NCBI RefSeq assembly: GCF_021442385.1
Contig: NZ_MUZA01000020.1
Coordinates: 30,564-94,563 of the forward strand
DNA length: 64,000 nt
Direction of reading: 5' to 3'
DNA from: Micromonospora sp. MH99
GTDB taxonomy: Bacteria; Actinomycetota; Actinomycetes; Mycobacteriales; Micromonosporaceae
Numbering within the stretch: the first letter of the stretch is position 1; the number at the start of each line of letters is the position of its first letter. The translations under genes were made by a program, and so were the position numbers. Shown here piece by piece: positions 56,670 through 64,000 of this stretch. Below the pieces are notes generated by a model. That model was not told the origin of the DNA, did not search any database, and was given only the letters and a program-made list of their open reading frames with translations.

Positions 56670-57643
56670 TGGAACACCGCGCTGAAGCGGTCGTCCACCC
56701 GGCTCCGGATGTCGACAGGCCCCGGAATGAGGCCCAGCGCGATGAAGCTGTCGGTGATCGCCTGGAGTTCGTCGCCGATGGCCGGGGTGACCGGGGCGAG
56801 CGGCTTGGCGCTGCGGTCGAGGGCGCGGCTGGCGACGTCCTGCGGGATCTTCAGCTCCGGCGCCAGCGTGCGGGCCCGCTCCTGCGGGTTCGCGATGCCC
56901 CAGTCGGTCACCTCGCGGTAGCGCTGCAGGAACGCCCGGATGTCGTCCGAGCGCTGGGCGACCGCGTCGGGGGCGGCCAGCACGTACTCGCGGTTGCTGG
57001 CCAGGCCTGTCGCGTCGGCGAGCACCCGGACGCCCGGCTGCTCGGCCAGCGCGAAGTACGGATCCCAGATGACCCAGGCGTCGACCTGCCCGCTGTCGAA
57101 CGCGGGCCGTCCCTCGGCCGGCTTGAGATACGTGACCTTGATGTCCTGCAACGTCATCTTGTTGGCCTCCAGCAGCCGGACCAGCAGCCAGTGCACGTTG
57201 GAGCCCTTGTTGAGGGCGATCGTCCGGCCCTTGAGGTCGGCGAAGCTGCGGTAGCCGCTGTCGGCCTTGACCAGCACCGCCTCGCCCTGCGGGATCGGCG
57301 CGGAGGTGCCGATGATGGAGAACGGGATCTTTGCGGCGGCGGCGAAGACGGGTGGCGCCTCGCCGACCTGTCCGATGTCGATCGACCCGGCCTTGAGCGC
57401 CTCGGTGAGGGCCGGCCCGCTCTCGAACAGTGACCACTCGACGCCCGGGGTGGCGCCGCGGGCCTTGACCAGGCTCAGCCCTCCGAAGCGCTGGTAGCCG
57501 ATCCGTAGCTTGCCGGCGTGGCCTTCGGCGTCGGCGGGCCCGCCGCACGCGCTCACGCCGGCCGTGGCGAGCAGGACCACTGCGGTGAACGCGGCCGTCA
57601 GCAGGCGGCGACGCGGGGGATGACTCGTCGAGGGGGTGCGCAT
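56666..57643 (-). CDS. ssuA: Aliphatic sulfonate ABC transporter, substrate-binding lipoprotein
   Basis: 325-residue lipoprotein that captures sulfonates outside the membrane. The signal ends in a lipobox-like AGVSACGG with the lipidated Cys near residue 34. The mature part follows the SsuA/NrtA fold: LRIGYQRFGGLSLVKARG, GSIDIGQVGEAPPVFAAA, LKGRTIALNKGSNVHWLL and VDAWVIWDPYFALAE. AAGGAG lies six bases before ATG 57643. It is first in the five-gene operon and divergent from ssuD, with a palindromic region between. Confidence 0.93.
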   Translation of the reverse strand: MRTPSTSHPPRRRLLTAAFTAVVLLATAGVSACGGPADAEGHAGKLRIGYQRFGGLSLVKARGATPGVEWSLFESGPALTEALKAGSIDIGQVGEAPPVFAAAAKIPFSIIGTSAPIPQGEAVLVKADSGYRSFADLKGRTIALNKGSNVHWLLVRLLEANKMTLQDIKVTYLKPAEGRPAFDSGQVDAWVIWDPYFALAEQPGVRVLADATGLASNREYVLAAPDAVAQRSDDIRAFLQRYREVTDWGIANPQERARTLAPELKIPQDVASRALDRSAKPLAPVTPAIGDELQAITDSFIALGLIPGPVDIRSRVDDRFSAVFQ

Positions 57644-57708
57644 GGCGGCTCCTTGGGTCGGGCAGGTGTGCCGGGCCGCATCGACCGGCGTGGGTGATCG
57701 TGGGCGGT

Positions 57709-57742
57709 AGCCTACTAACCCGATAGGTTTTATGGGTAGGCT
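57709..57742. promoter_or_regulatory. Palindromic A+T-rich element in the ssuA-ssuD divergent promoter
   Basis: Outer repeat AGCCTAC (57709-57715) / GTAGGCT (57736-57742) encloses AACC-CGATA-GGTT (57717-57729). It lies 66 bp upstream of ssuA and 92 bp upstream of ssuD and is the only A+T-rich patch in the 191-bp gap. It probably holds overlapping promoters and the binding site of a sulfur-responsive regulator. CCGATAGG-like sites are seen at Rrf2-type sulfur-regulator targets, from memory; the regulator is not in the window. Confidence 0.55.
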
Positions 57743-57834
57743 GTTGGCGGGATCGTCCCACCCCTCAGGAGGTGCCGCCTCACCGCGCGCGCCGCCCGCA
57801 CCCGCTCCGCCGCGCACTGGAGGAAAGAGCCCCG

Positions 57835-59022
57835 ATGACCCTCACCTTCCACTGGTTCCTGCCCACCAACGGCGACAGCCGCGACATCGTCGGCGGCGGC
57901 CACGGCGTGCCGACCGGGGCCGCCGGAGGCGCCCGCCCGGCCAGCGTGGCGTACCTCGGGCAGATCGCCCGCAGCGCCGAGCAGCTCGGCTTCGTCGGGG
58001 CGCTCACCCCCACCGGCGCGTGGTGCGAGGACGCCTGGCTGTCCACGGCGATGCTCGCCGAGGTCACCGAACGCCTCAGGTTCCTGGTGGCCTTCCGGCC
58101 TGGCCTGACCTCACCCACCCTCGCCGCCCAGATGGCCTCGACGTTCCAGCGGCTGTCCCGGGGCCGCCTGCTGCTCAACGTGGTCACCGGCGGCGAGTCA
58201 TCGGAGCAGCGGGCGTACGGCGACTTCCTGGACAAGGACGCCCGGTACGCGCGGGCCGACGAGTTCCTGCACGTCGTCCGCGCGTTGTGGCGGGGTGAGA
58301 CGGTCGACCACCACGGCACGCACGTGCGCGTCGAGCAGGCGCGGCTGCACCGGCTGCCCGACCCGGCGCCGCCGGTCTACTTCGGCGGCTCGTCCGCCGC
58401 CGCCCTGCCCGTGGCGGTCCGGCACAGCGACGTCTACCTCACCTGGGGCGAGCCGCCGACCCAGGTCGCCGACAAACTGGACCGGGTGCGGGCGCTGGCC
58501 GCCGGCGCAGGCCGGGACCTGCGGTTCGGCATTCGGCTGCACGTCATCGCCCGGGACAGCGCCGACGAGGCGTGGGCGCAGGCCCGCCGCCTGCTCAACG
58601 GCATCGCCGAGGCCGACATCCGAGCCGTGCAGGACGGGCTGCGCCGCAGCGAGTCCGAGGGGCAGCGCCGGATGCTCGACCTGCACGGCGGCTCCCGCGA
58701 CAGCCTGGAGGTCTCGCCCAACCTGTGGGCCGGCGTCGGGCTGGTCCGGGGCGGCGCGGGCACCGCGCTCGTCGGCAGCCACCGCGAGATCGCCGACCGG
58801 ATCGCCGAGTACCACGCGCTCGGCATCGACGAGTTCATCCTCTCCGGCTATCCGCACCTGGAGGAGGCGTACTGGTTCGGCGAGGGCGTCCTGCCGATCC
58901 TGCGCGAGCGCGGGCTGTGGCGGCACCCCGACGGCCCGGCGGACCCGGCGGACGGCGTCGACATCCCGTTCGCCGGGACGTCCACGCCGCGCCCGGCCCC
59001 GGAGCCCGTGGCGGCCCGCTGA
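57835..59022 (+). CDS. ssuD: FMNH2-dependent alkanesulfonate monooxygenase
   Basis: 395-residue bacterial-luciferase-family TIM barrel that desulfonates alkanesulfonates to aldehyde and sulfite with FMNH2 and O2. LTFHWFLPTNGDSRDIVGGG starts the barrel as in SsuD. The conserved active-site Cys is in TPTGAWCEDAWL. LLLNVVTGGESSEQRAYGDF, RADEFL and YFGGSSAAALPVA are family signatures. GGAGGAAAG precedes ATG 57835. It is divergent from ssuA, completing import plus desulfonation. The FMN reductase partner (SsuE) is not in this window. Confidence 0.94.
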   Translation: MTLTFHWFLPTNGDSRDIVGGGHGVPTGAAGGARPASVAYLGQIARSAEQLGFVGALTPTGAWCEDAWLSTAMLAEVTERLRFLVAFRPGLTSPTLAAQMASTFQRLSRGRLLLNVVTGGESSEQRAYGDFLDKDARYARADEFLHVVRALWRGETVDHHGTHVRVEQARLHRLPDPAPPVYFGGSSAAALPVAVRHSDVYLTWGEPPTQVADKLDRVRALAAGAGRDLRFGIRLHVIARDSADEAWAQARRLLNGIAEADIRAVQDGLRRSESEGQRRMLDLHGGSRDSLEVSPNLWAGVGLVRGGAGTALVGSHREIADRIAEYHALGIDEFILSGYPHLEEAYWFGEGVLPILRERGLWRHPDGPADPADGVDIPFAGTSTPRPAPEPVAAR

Positions 59023-59099
59023 CCGGCCCACCGCCGGGACCCTCGGACTTGTCGTGCCGTGCTATCACGGAGGCACATCCGCGAGCTGGTGGTGATCGC

Positions 59100-60554
59100 G
59101 TGGACGAATGGGCAGCCGACGCGCCCGCACCCGACGACAGGCAGCTGCCCCGACGCGCAGTCCGTCCGCAGCGGGTGGTCCTGTTCCGCGAAGACCTGAT
59201 CGAGGTCGCGGACGACAGTCCGGTATCCCGGGAACGGTGGTCCGCATCGTCCGCCGACGACGACCTGCTGGTCGTTGACGACGAGCCCGACAGCACGAGG
59301 GCAGACGTCGACTGGTCGGACGAGGGCGACCCGGTCGACGCGGCCGAGGCCGCCGACGGACCGTACGCCGTCCCATGGTGGGTCACCCATGGGGAGCACA
59401 TCGACGCGACGGCGCGATCGGACCGCAGGGAGCATGGGAACCGGCTGCACGGCATCGTCGCGGGCTACGACACGTTCTGGGACCACGTCGACGTTGATCC
59501 GCAGTCGGTGGTCCCCACGGTACGGGACGCGAAGATCGCGCTGGCCTGGCGGGATTTCTCGCTGCAGTTCCTGCGGACGCCGGGACCGCTACCGCTCCTG
59601 TTCGGCGCGGTGGTGGCCGCCGTCGCGGCGTTCGCCATGGTCGGCGGGCCGCTGGCTCACCGGCTGGTGGCCGCCGCCACGAGCCTGTCCGTCGGGGTCG
59701 TCCTCGCCCTGGCCGTCTCGCGCCTCGCCGTCCCGTGCCGCGGGGCGGCCATCGGCGGCGGTGCCGCGGTCGCGGCGTGCGTCGCGGCGTCGGCCGTCCC
59801 CACGATCCAGACGACCCGCTGGTACGACGTCCTGGTGGGGCTCGCCTTCGCGGGCGCTGGCCTGCTCTTCGTCGCGCTGTGGCCGCTCGTGCGGGCGTGG
59901 CGCGTCGAGCGGGAGCACTGGACCCGCCCCGACGTTGCCCTGATCGCCGCCCTCCTGGAGTTCGCCGACGATGTCGAGTCGGGTCCGGCACCACCGGAGC
60001 GGCGTCGTGTCGTGGAGGCACTGGACCGCGCCGCCACCACGTTCGAGTTCGCGTGGCATCGCGTCAACCGCACGGGTGTCGACGCCACCGACCGGCAGCT
60101 GCGGGCCTGGGCCGGCCGGATCCGCGCCGAGACACGGGAGCTGCAACGGTGGTACGCGTTCGACGCCCCGTCGAAGGTCTACCTGCTCCTGCGCACCTAC
60201 CTGCTCATCCAGGCGGTCGTCAACCGCTACTCCCTCGACGACCACGAGGAGGGCTGGGTACGGCACGGCAGCTGGCGCCGGCCACCGACATCGGCGATCG
60301 CCCGGCTGTGGGTACGCGGCAAGCGGTCCGGTCGGTACGTGCGCCAATGCCTGCTGGCCGCCGTTCTCGCCAGCGTCGCCCTGCTGCTGCTCGCGGTCAC
60401 GGTGTGGAGCGCCGTGCCGACCTTCGTCGGCGTGCACATCTCCCGCGACCTCGGCTCGGCGCTGAACTTCGACCCGACGATGCGCGTGTTCGTCGCCACG
60501 ATCAGCCTGTCGTTGTTCGCCGTGGCCGGGCGCGCGTTCACCCACCGGCGCTGA
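59100..60554 (+). CDS. Uncharacterised membrane protein, 484 aa
   Basis: Large protein with a hydrophilic N-terminal ~150 residues. Two hairpins of hydrophobic helices follow (PLPLLFGAVVAAVAAFAMVG, SVGVVLALAVSRLAVP, AAIGGGAAVAACVAASAVP, then a cytoplasmic WTRPDVALIAALLEFADDVE helical domain). A final TM pair comes near the C-terminus (CLLAAVLASVALLLLAVTVW and VATISLSLFAVAGRAF). No transport or catalytic motif is recognisable. GTG 59100 is the best start after ssuD, though the N-terminus is uncertain. It is convergent with a second membrane gene. Confidence 0.72.
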   Translation: MDEWAADAPAPDDRQLPRRAVRPQRVVLFREDLIEVADDSPVSRERWSASSADDDLLVVDDEPDSTRADVDWSDEGDPVDAAEAADGPYAVPWWVTHGEHIDATARSDRREHGNRLHGIVAGYDTFWDHVDVDPQSVVPTVRDAKIALAWRDFSLQFLRTPGPLPLLFGAVVAAVAAFAMVGGPLAHRLVAAATSLSVGVVLALAVSRLAVPCRGAAIGGGAAVAACVAASAVPTIQTTRWYDVLVGLAFAGAGLLFVALWPLVRAWRVEREHWTRPDVALIAALLEFADDVESGPAPPERRRVVEALDRAATTFEFAWHRVNRTGVDATDRQLRAWAGRIRAETRELQRWYAFDAPSKVYLLLRTYLLIQAVVNRYSLDDHEEGWVRHGSWRRPPTSAIARLWVRGKRSGRYVRQCLLAAVLASVALLLLAVTVWSAVPTFVGVHISRDLGSALNFDPTMRVFVATISLSLFAVAGRAFTHRR

Positions 60555-60589
60555 ACCGACCGGCCGGTGGGAGTCCGACAGGCCACGTC

Positions 60590-61009
60590 CTAGCCGGAAC
60601 GGCCGACCCGGCCACGGCGGACCCGGGCACGGGCGATCCGGCGTGCGGCGAGGCTCACCGCCGTACTGCCCACCGCCATCCCGACCAGCACCAGAATCGC
60701 CCCAACGACCCACAGTCCGCTGTCGTCGCGCGACGCGGCCTGGCGTGACCAGGCGGCGGTGAAGGCGGCAGTCATCACGGGGGCCACCAGCCACGGGCTG
60801 AGTCGCCACGCGGCCAGGGCGGCCAGCAGCACGAGCGTCAGCACGCAGCCGATCACCTGCCACGGCTCGTACGGGCCGCTTGTCGCGCCGGTCCGCGCGT
60901 CGACCGTGTAACCGGTGTCCCAGCCCAGCCAGAGCAGCCACACCCCGACCGTGGCCACCGCCAGGAACAGCGCACCGAACAGTGCGTGCGTACGCCTCGT
61001 CGCCGTCAT
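60590..61009 (-). CDS. Small multi-pass membrane protein, unknown function
   Basis: 139-residue protein with four predicted TM helices (ALFGALFLAVATVGVWLLWL, VIGCVLTLVLLAALAAW, a moderately hydrophobic LVAPVMTAAFTAAW and VVGAILVLVGMAVGSTAVSL) and an Arg-rich cytoplasmic tail. Helices alternate with short loops containing Tyr and Trp. No known family. ATG 61009 is preceded by GGGAGA; an ATG at 61030 lacks such a site. Convergent with the 484-residue membrane protein, separated by 35 bp. Confidence 0.72.
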   Translation of the reverse strand: MTATRRTHALFGALFLAVATVGVWLLWLGWDTGYTVDARTGATSGPYEPWQVIGCVLTLVLLAALAAWRLSPWLVAPVMTAAFTAAWSRQAASRDDSGLWVVGAILVLVGMAVGSTAVSLAARRIARARVRRGRVGRSG

Positions 61010-61406
61010 CGGGCGATCATCTCCCGCCATGACCCGCGCGGGAATGAGTACCCGTACCCCGTCGACAGCGTCAGGCGCCCGGTGACCGACGCGACGTAGC
61101 CCGCGTACGCCTGGGCGGCGTTGCCGCCGGAGCCGGGGCGTCGCCGCCGATCCCGAACGGACTGTTGCCCCGGCCGGGAACGATCCTCTACGGTCTGCTC
61201 AAGCGGTGGGCGGTGCGGTCCGCATCCGACCGGACACCGCCGGACGCCCGTCGCGCGGGCCGGGATGGTGGAGTCCCGGGTCACCCCGCCGACTGTGGTT
61301 CCGGCGGTCGTGTGACTCCAGCTCGTCCCCGGGTGACTGCTGCCCGGCGCGGCTCCCGTAGGAGCCGACGGCGAGCCGGACACGCCGATCCCCACCGGAG
61401 AGTCCC
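61010..61406. other. Intergenic region upstream of the urease operon (397 bp)
   Basis: No gene I can support. A minus-strand reading ending GNAAQAYAGYVASVTGRLTL looks locally protein-like, but its N-terminal half is compositionally random and lacks a start context; a degraded gene end is possible. A small perfect hairpin GGCTCC-CGTA-GGAGCC lies near 61350. The urease promoter should be here; I could not identify a convincing -35/-10 pair. Confidence 0.5.
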
Positions 61407-61709
61407 GTGTTCCTCAGCCCCCACGAGCAGGACCGCCTGCTCGTCCACGTCGCGGCCGATGTCGCCCGCCGCCGCCGCGAACGCGGCCTGCGCCTCAACT
61501 ATCCCGAAGCCGTCGCGATGATCACCGCCTTCCTGCTCGAAGGCGCCCGTGACGGTCGGTCGGTGGTCGACCTCATGTCGGCCGGCCGGACCGTGCTCGA
61601 CCGCGACGACGTCCAGGACGGCATCCCCGAGCTGCTGAGGGAGGTGCAGGTGGAGGCGACGTTCCCGGACGGCACCAAGCTCGTGACGGTGCACCACCCG
61701 ATCCCGTGA
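61407..61709 (+). CDS. ureA: Urease subunit gamma
   Basis: 100-residue urease gamma subunit, structural component of the nickel urease that hydrolyses urea to ammonia and carbamate. The family signature is continuous: [51 protein letters not shown] and [17 protein letters not shown] 61407. Its stop overlaps ureB as GTGA. First gene of the urease operon. Confidence 0.97.
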   Translation: MFLSPHEQDRLLVHVAADVARRRRERGLRLNYPEAVAMITAFLLEGARDGRSVVDLMSAGRTVLDRDDVQDGIPELLREVQVEATFPDGTKLVTVHHPIP

Positions 61710-62071
61710 TCCCGGGGGAGATCCTGCCGGCTACCGGCCCGGTCGAGATCAACGCTGGTCGGCCGGTGACCACAGTGGTAGTGGTCAACACCGCCGACCG
61801 GCCGGTGCAGGTGGGCTCGCACTACCACTTCGCCGAGAGCAACCCGGCCCTCACCTTCGACCGGGTCGCGGCCTGGGGGCAGCGCCTGGCCGTACCGGCG
61901 GGCACCTCGGTCCGTTTCGAGCCGGGCGTGAGCCGCAGCGTGGACCTGGTCCCGCTCGGCGGCGCGCGCATCGTGCCGGGCCTGCGCGGGGAGTGCGCCG
62001 GGCCGCTGGACGAGGCGTCCTCGACCGCGCCGACCAGCGACGGGCCGACCAGCGACGGGCCGGCGCGATGA
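61706..62071 (+). CDS. ureB: Urease subunit beta
   Basis: 121-residue urease beta subunit. [38 protein letters not shown] and [12 protein letters not shown] are canonical. The tail beyond the fold contains a tandem TSDGP repeat (coded by a 15-bp repeat near 62030-62061), an unusual lengthening. The GTG start overlaps ureA and the TGA overlaps ureC (ATGA), so subunits are stoichiometrically coupled. Confidence 0.96.
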   Translation: MIPGEILPATGPVEINAGRPVTTVVVVNTADRPVQVGSHYHFAESNPALTFDRVAAWGQRLAVPAGTSVRFEPGVSRSVDLVPLGGARIVPGLRGECAGPLDEASSTAPTSDGPTSDGPAR

Positions 62072-63771
62072 GCGCCGTGCGGCGGGACCGCTACATCGAC
62101 CTGTACGGGCCCACCACCGGCGACCGGATCCGACTGGCCGACACGAGCCTGCTGATCGAGGTGGAGACCGACCACTGCGTCGGCGGCGACGAGGCCGTCT
62201 TCGGCGGCGGGAAGGTGATCCGCGAGTCGATGGGGCAGTCGCGGGCCACCCGCGCCGACGGCGCCCTCGACACCGTCATCACCGGCGCCGTCGTGCTGGA
62301 CCACTGGGGTGTGGTCAAGGCCGACGTGGGGCTGCGCGACGGGCGGATCGTCGCCCTCGGTCGGGCCGGCAACCCGGACACCATGCCCGGCGTCCACCCC
62401 GACCTGGTCATCGGCCCGGCGACCGAGGTGATCGCCGGCAACGGCCGGATCCTCACCGCCGGCGCCGTCGACACCCACGTGCACTTCATCTGCCCGCAGA
62501 TCGTCACCGAGGCGCTGGCCAGCGGCATCACCACGCTCGTCGGCGGCGGTACGGGACCCGCCGAGGGCACCCGGGCCACGACCGTCACGCCCAACGCCTG
62601 GCACCTGGCCCGGATGCACGAGGCGCTGGACACGCTGCCGGTCAACGTGCTGCTGCTCGGCAAGGGCAACACCGTCTCGCCAGAGGCGCTGTGGGAGCAG
62701 CTGCGCGCCGGCGCGGGCGGTTTCAAACTGCACGAGGACTGGGGCACCACCCCGGCGGCGATCGACGCCTGCCTGCGGGTGGCGGACGCCTCGGGGGTCC
62801 AGGTGTCGATCCACACCGACACCCTCAACGAGGCCGGATTCGTGGCCGACACGCTGCGCGCCATCGGCGGGCGGGCGATCCACTCGTACCACACCGAGGG
62901 AGCGGGAGGCGGGCACGCGCCGGACATCATCACGGTGGCCAGCGAGCCGAACGTGCTGCCGTCGTCGACCAACCCGACCCGCCCGTACACCCGCAACACC
63001 CTCGCCGAGCACCTGGACATGCTGATGGTCTGCCACCACCTCAACCCGTCCGTGCCGGAGGACCTGGCGTTCGCCGAGAGCCGGATCCGACCGTCCACCA
63101 TGGCCGCCGAGGACCTGCTGCACGACCTCGGCGCGATCTCCATCATCGGCTCCGACGCGCAGGCGATGGGCCGGGTGGGCGAGGTGATCCTGCGGACCTG
63201 GCAGAGCGCCCACGTCATGAAAGAGCGGGTGGGCGCGCTGCCGGGCGACGGCGCGGCCGACAACCACCGCGCCCGGCGGTACGTGGCGAAGTACACGATC
63301 TGCGCGGCGATGGCCAACGGACTGGAACGGGAGATCGGCTCGGTCGAACCGGGCAAGCTCGCCGACCTGGTGCTCTGGGACCCGGCGTTCTTCGGCGTAC
63401 GACCGCACCTCGTGCTCAAGGGCGGCATGATCGCGTACGCCCAGATGGGTGACGCCAACGCCTCCATCCCCACCCCGCAGCCGATGCTGCCGCGCCCGAT
63501 GTTCGGGGCGTACGGGGCCGCTGCGGCGGCCACCAGTCTGACGTTCGTCGCGCCGGCCGCCCTGGACGCCGGACTGCGCCTGGACGTACGGCGGCGGGTC
63601 GTGCCGGTCGCCGACGTGCGGTCCCGGGGCAAGGCCGACCTGCCGGAGAACAACGCGATGCCGCACATCGAGGTGGACCCGGACACCTTCACGGTGCGGA
63701 TCGACGGCGAGGTGGTGGAGCCGGACCCGGTGCCCCAGCTGCCGATGGCACAGCGGTACTTCCTGTTCTGA
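62068..63771 (+). CDS. ureC: Urease subunit alpha (catalytic)
   Basis: 567-residue catalytic subunit with the bi-nickel centre. The ligands are His137 and His139 (DTHVHF), carbamylated Lys220 ([10 protein letters not shown]), His249 (SIHTDT), His275 (SYHTEG) and Asp363 (GSDAQAMGR); the mobile-flap His323/324 (MVCHHLNPS) is the catalytic acid region. Length and motifs are complete. ATG 62068 overlaps the ureB stop; its own TGA overlaps the ureF ATG (TGATG). Confidence 0.98.
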   Translation: MSAVRRDRYIDLYGPTTGDRIRLADTSLLIEVETDHCVGGDEAVFGGGKVIRESMGQSRATRADGALDTVITGAVVLDHWGVVKADVGLRDGRIVALGRAGNPDTMPGVHPDLVIGPATEVIAGNGRILTAGAVDTHVHFICPQIVTEALASGITTLVGGGTGPAEGTRATTVTPNAWHLARMHEALDTLPVNVLLLGKGNTVSPEALWEQLRAGAGGFKLHEDWGTTPAAIDACLRVADASGVQVSIHTDTLNEAGFVADTLRAIGGRAIHSYHTEGAGGGHAPDIITVASEPNVLPSSTNPTRPYTRNTLAEHLDMLMVCHHLNPSVPEDLAFAESRIRPSTMAAEDLLHDLGAISIIGSDAQAMGRVGEVILRTWQSAHVMKERVGALPGDGAADNHRARRYVAKYTICAAMANGLEREIGSVEPGKLADLVLWDPAFFGVRPHLVLKGGMIAYAQMGDANASIPTPQPMLPRPMFGAYGAAAAATSLTFVAPAALDAGLRLDVRRRVVPVADVRSRGKADLPENNAMPHIEVDPDTFTVRIDGEVVEPDPVPQLPMAQRYFLF

Positions 63772-64000
63772 TGGCGACGTCGAGCCTGCTCCTGTTGCTG
63801 GCCGACGGGCGCTTCCCGGCCGGCGCGCACGCGCACTCCGGCGGCCTGGAGGCGGCCGTCGCCGCCGGCCGGGTGAACGACCTGCCGTCGTTGGAGTCGT
63901 TCCTGGTCGGCCGGTTGACCACGGCCGGGCTGGTCGGCGCGGCGTTCGCGGCGGCGGCGCACCGGGTGGCGTCGCCGGTCGGCGGCGGCGCCCCCGCACC
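63771..64000 (+). CDS. ureF: Urease accessory protein UreF (3' end outside window)
   Basis: First 76 residues of UreF, the nickel-insertion accessory protein acting with UreD/UreH and UreG. LLLLLADGRFPAGAHAHSGG is the diagnostic UreF N-terminus, and GLEAAVAAGRVNDLPSLESF follows. ATG 63771 overlaps the ureC stop (TGATG). The rest of the operon lies beyond the window. Confidence 0.93.
   Translation, partial: MATSSLLLLLADGRFPAGAHAHSGGLEAAVAAGRVNDLPSLESFLVGRLTTAGLVGAAFAAAAHRVASPVGGGAPA

Noticed and set aside
61010..61395. 129-codon minus-strand ORF upstream of urease
   Set aside because: Only the last ~40 residues look protein-like; no start context, no family. Mentioned in the intergenic entry as a possible remnant.

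Overview
The window is a high-GC actinobacterial chromosome segment. Frequent GTG starts, four-base ATGA/GTGA gene overlaps, Tat- and Sec-exported carbohydrate-active enzymes, a mycothiol-dependent enzyme family and a SARP/AfsR-type regulator all point to a filamentous actinomycete. The gene content and intergenic palindromes resemble Micromonospora or a close relative; this genus call is inference. I see no rRNA, tRNA, CRISPR array, transposase or phage gene. Almost the whole window is accessory or metabolic DNA with small operons on both strands.

Left part (1-15.9 kb): a secreted ricin-lectin/alginate-lyase-like enzyme (cut by the window edge), an AraC/DUF2000 pair, an MmyB-like regulator divergent from a DHA2-type exporter, and a DUF5709 protein. 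Next comes a possible electrophile-defence block: WYL regulator and ECF sigma factor on one strand, an epoxide hydrolase translationally coupled to an AlkZ-like DNA glycosylase-family protein on the other. Single metabolic genes follow (aldo/keto reductase, RibD-like reductase, LD-carboxypeptidase, maleylpyruvate-isomerase-like enzyme).

Middle part (15.9-37.9 kb): a MoxR AAA ATPase/HExxH-VWA cassette with an unknown upstream partner and a helical-repeat partner. Then a two-domain GH5 cellulase, a phosphotransferase-like gene and two DJ-1/PfpI genes. An N-acetylglutaminylglutamine-amide-like cassette follows (glutamate-cysteine-ligase-like domain, circularly permuted ATP-grasp, glutamine amidotransferase, S9 peptidase); a frameshift separates its first two parts. 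A SARP/AfsR regulator lies between two genes whose upstream regions carry the same 24-bp element with two heptamers 11 bp apart, so a local regulon is likely. Two long palindromes and a short coding remnant occupy the next intergenic region.

Right part (37.9-64 kb): two secreted carbohydrate-active proteins, then a decay zone (42.5-44.8 kb) with three orphan small genes, a broken copy of the preceding gene's last discoidin domain and a TPR remnant. After this come a MarR/MFS operon, several uncharacterised genes, an esterase, a metallophosphoesterase, two small secreted proteins, a hydrolase and an O-methyltransferase. An organosulfur locus follows: ssuA-ssuC-ssuB with an SBP56/methanethiol-oxidase-like gene and a membrane protein, divergent from ssuD. 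The window closes with ureA-ureB-ureC-ureF, cut inside ureF.
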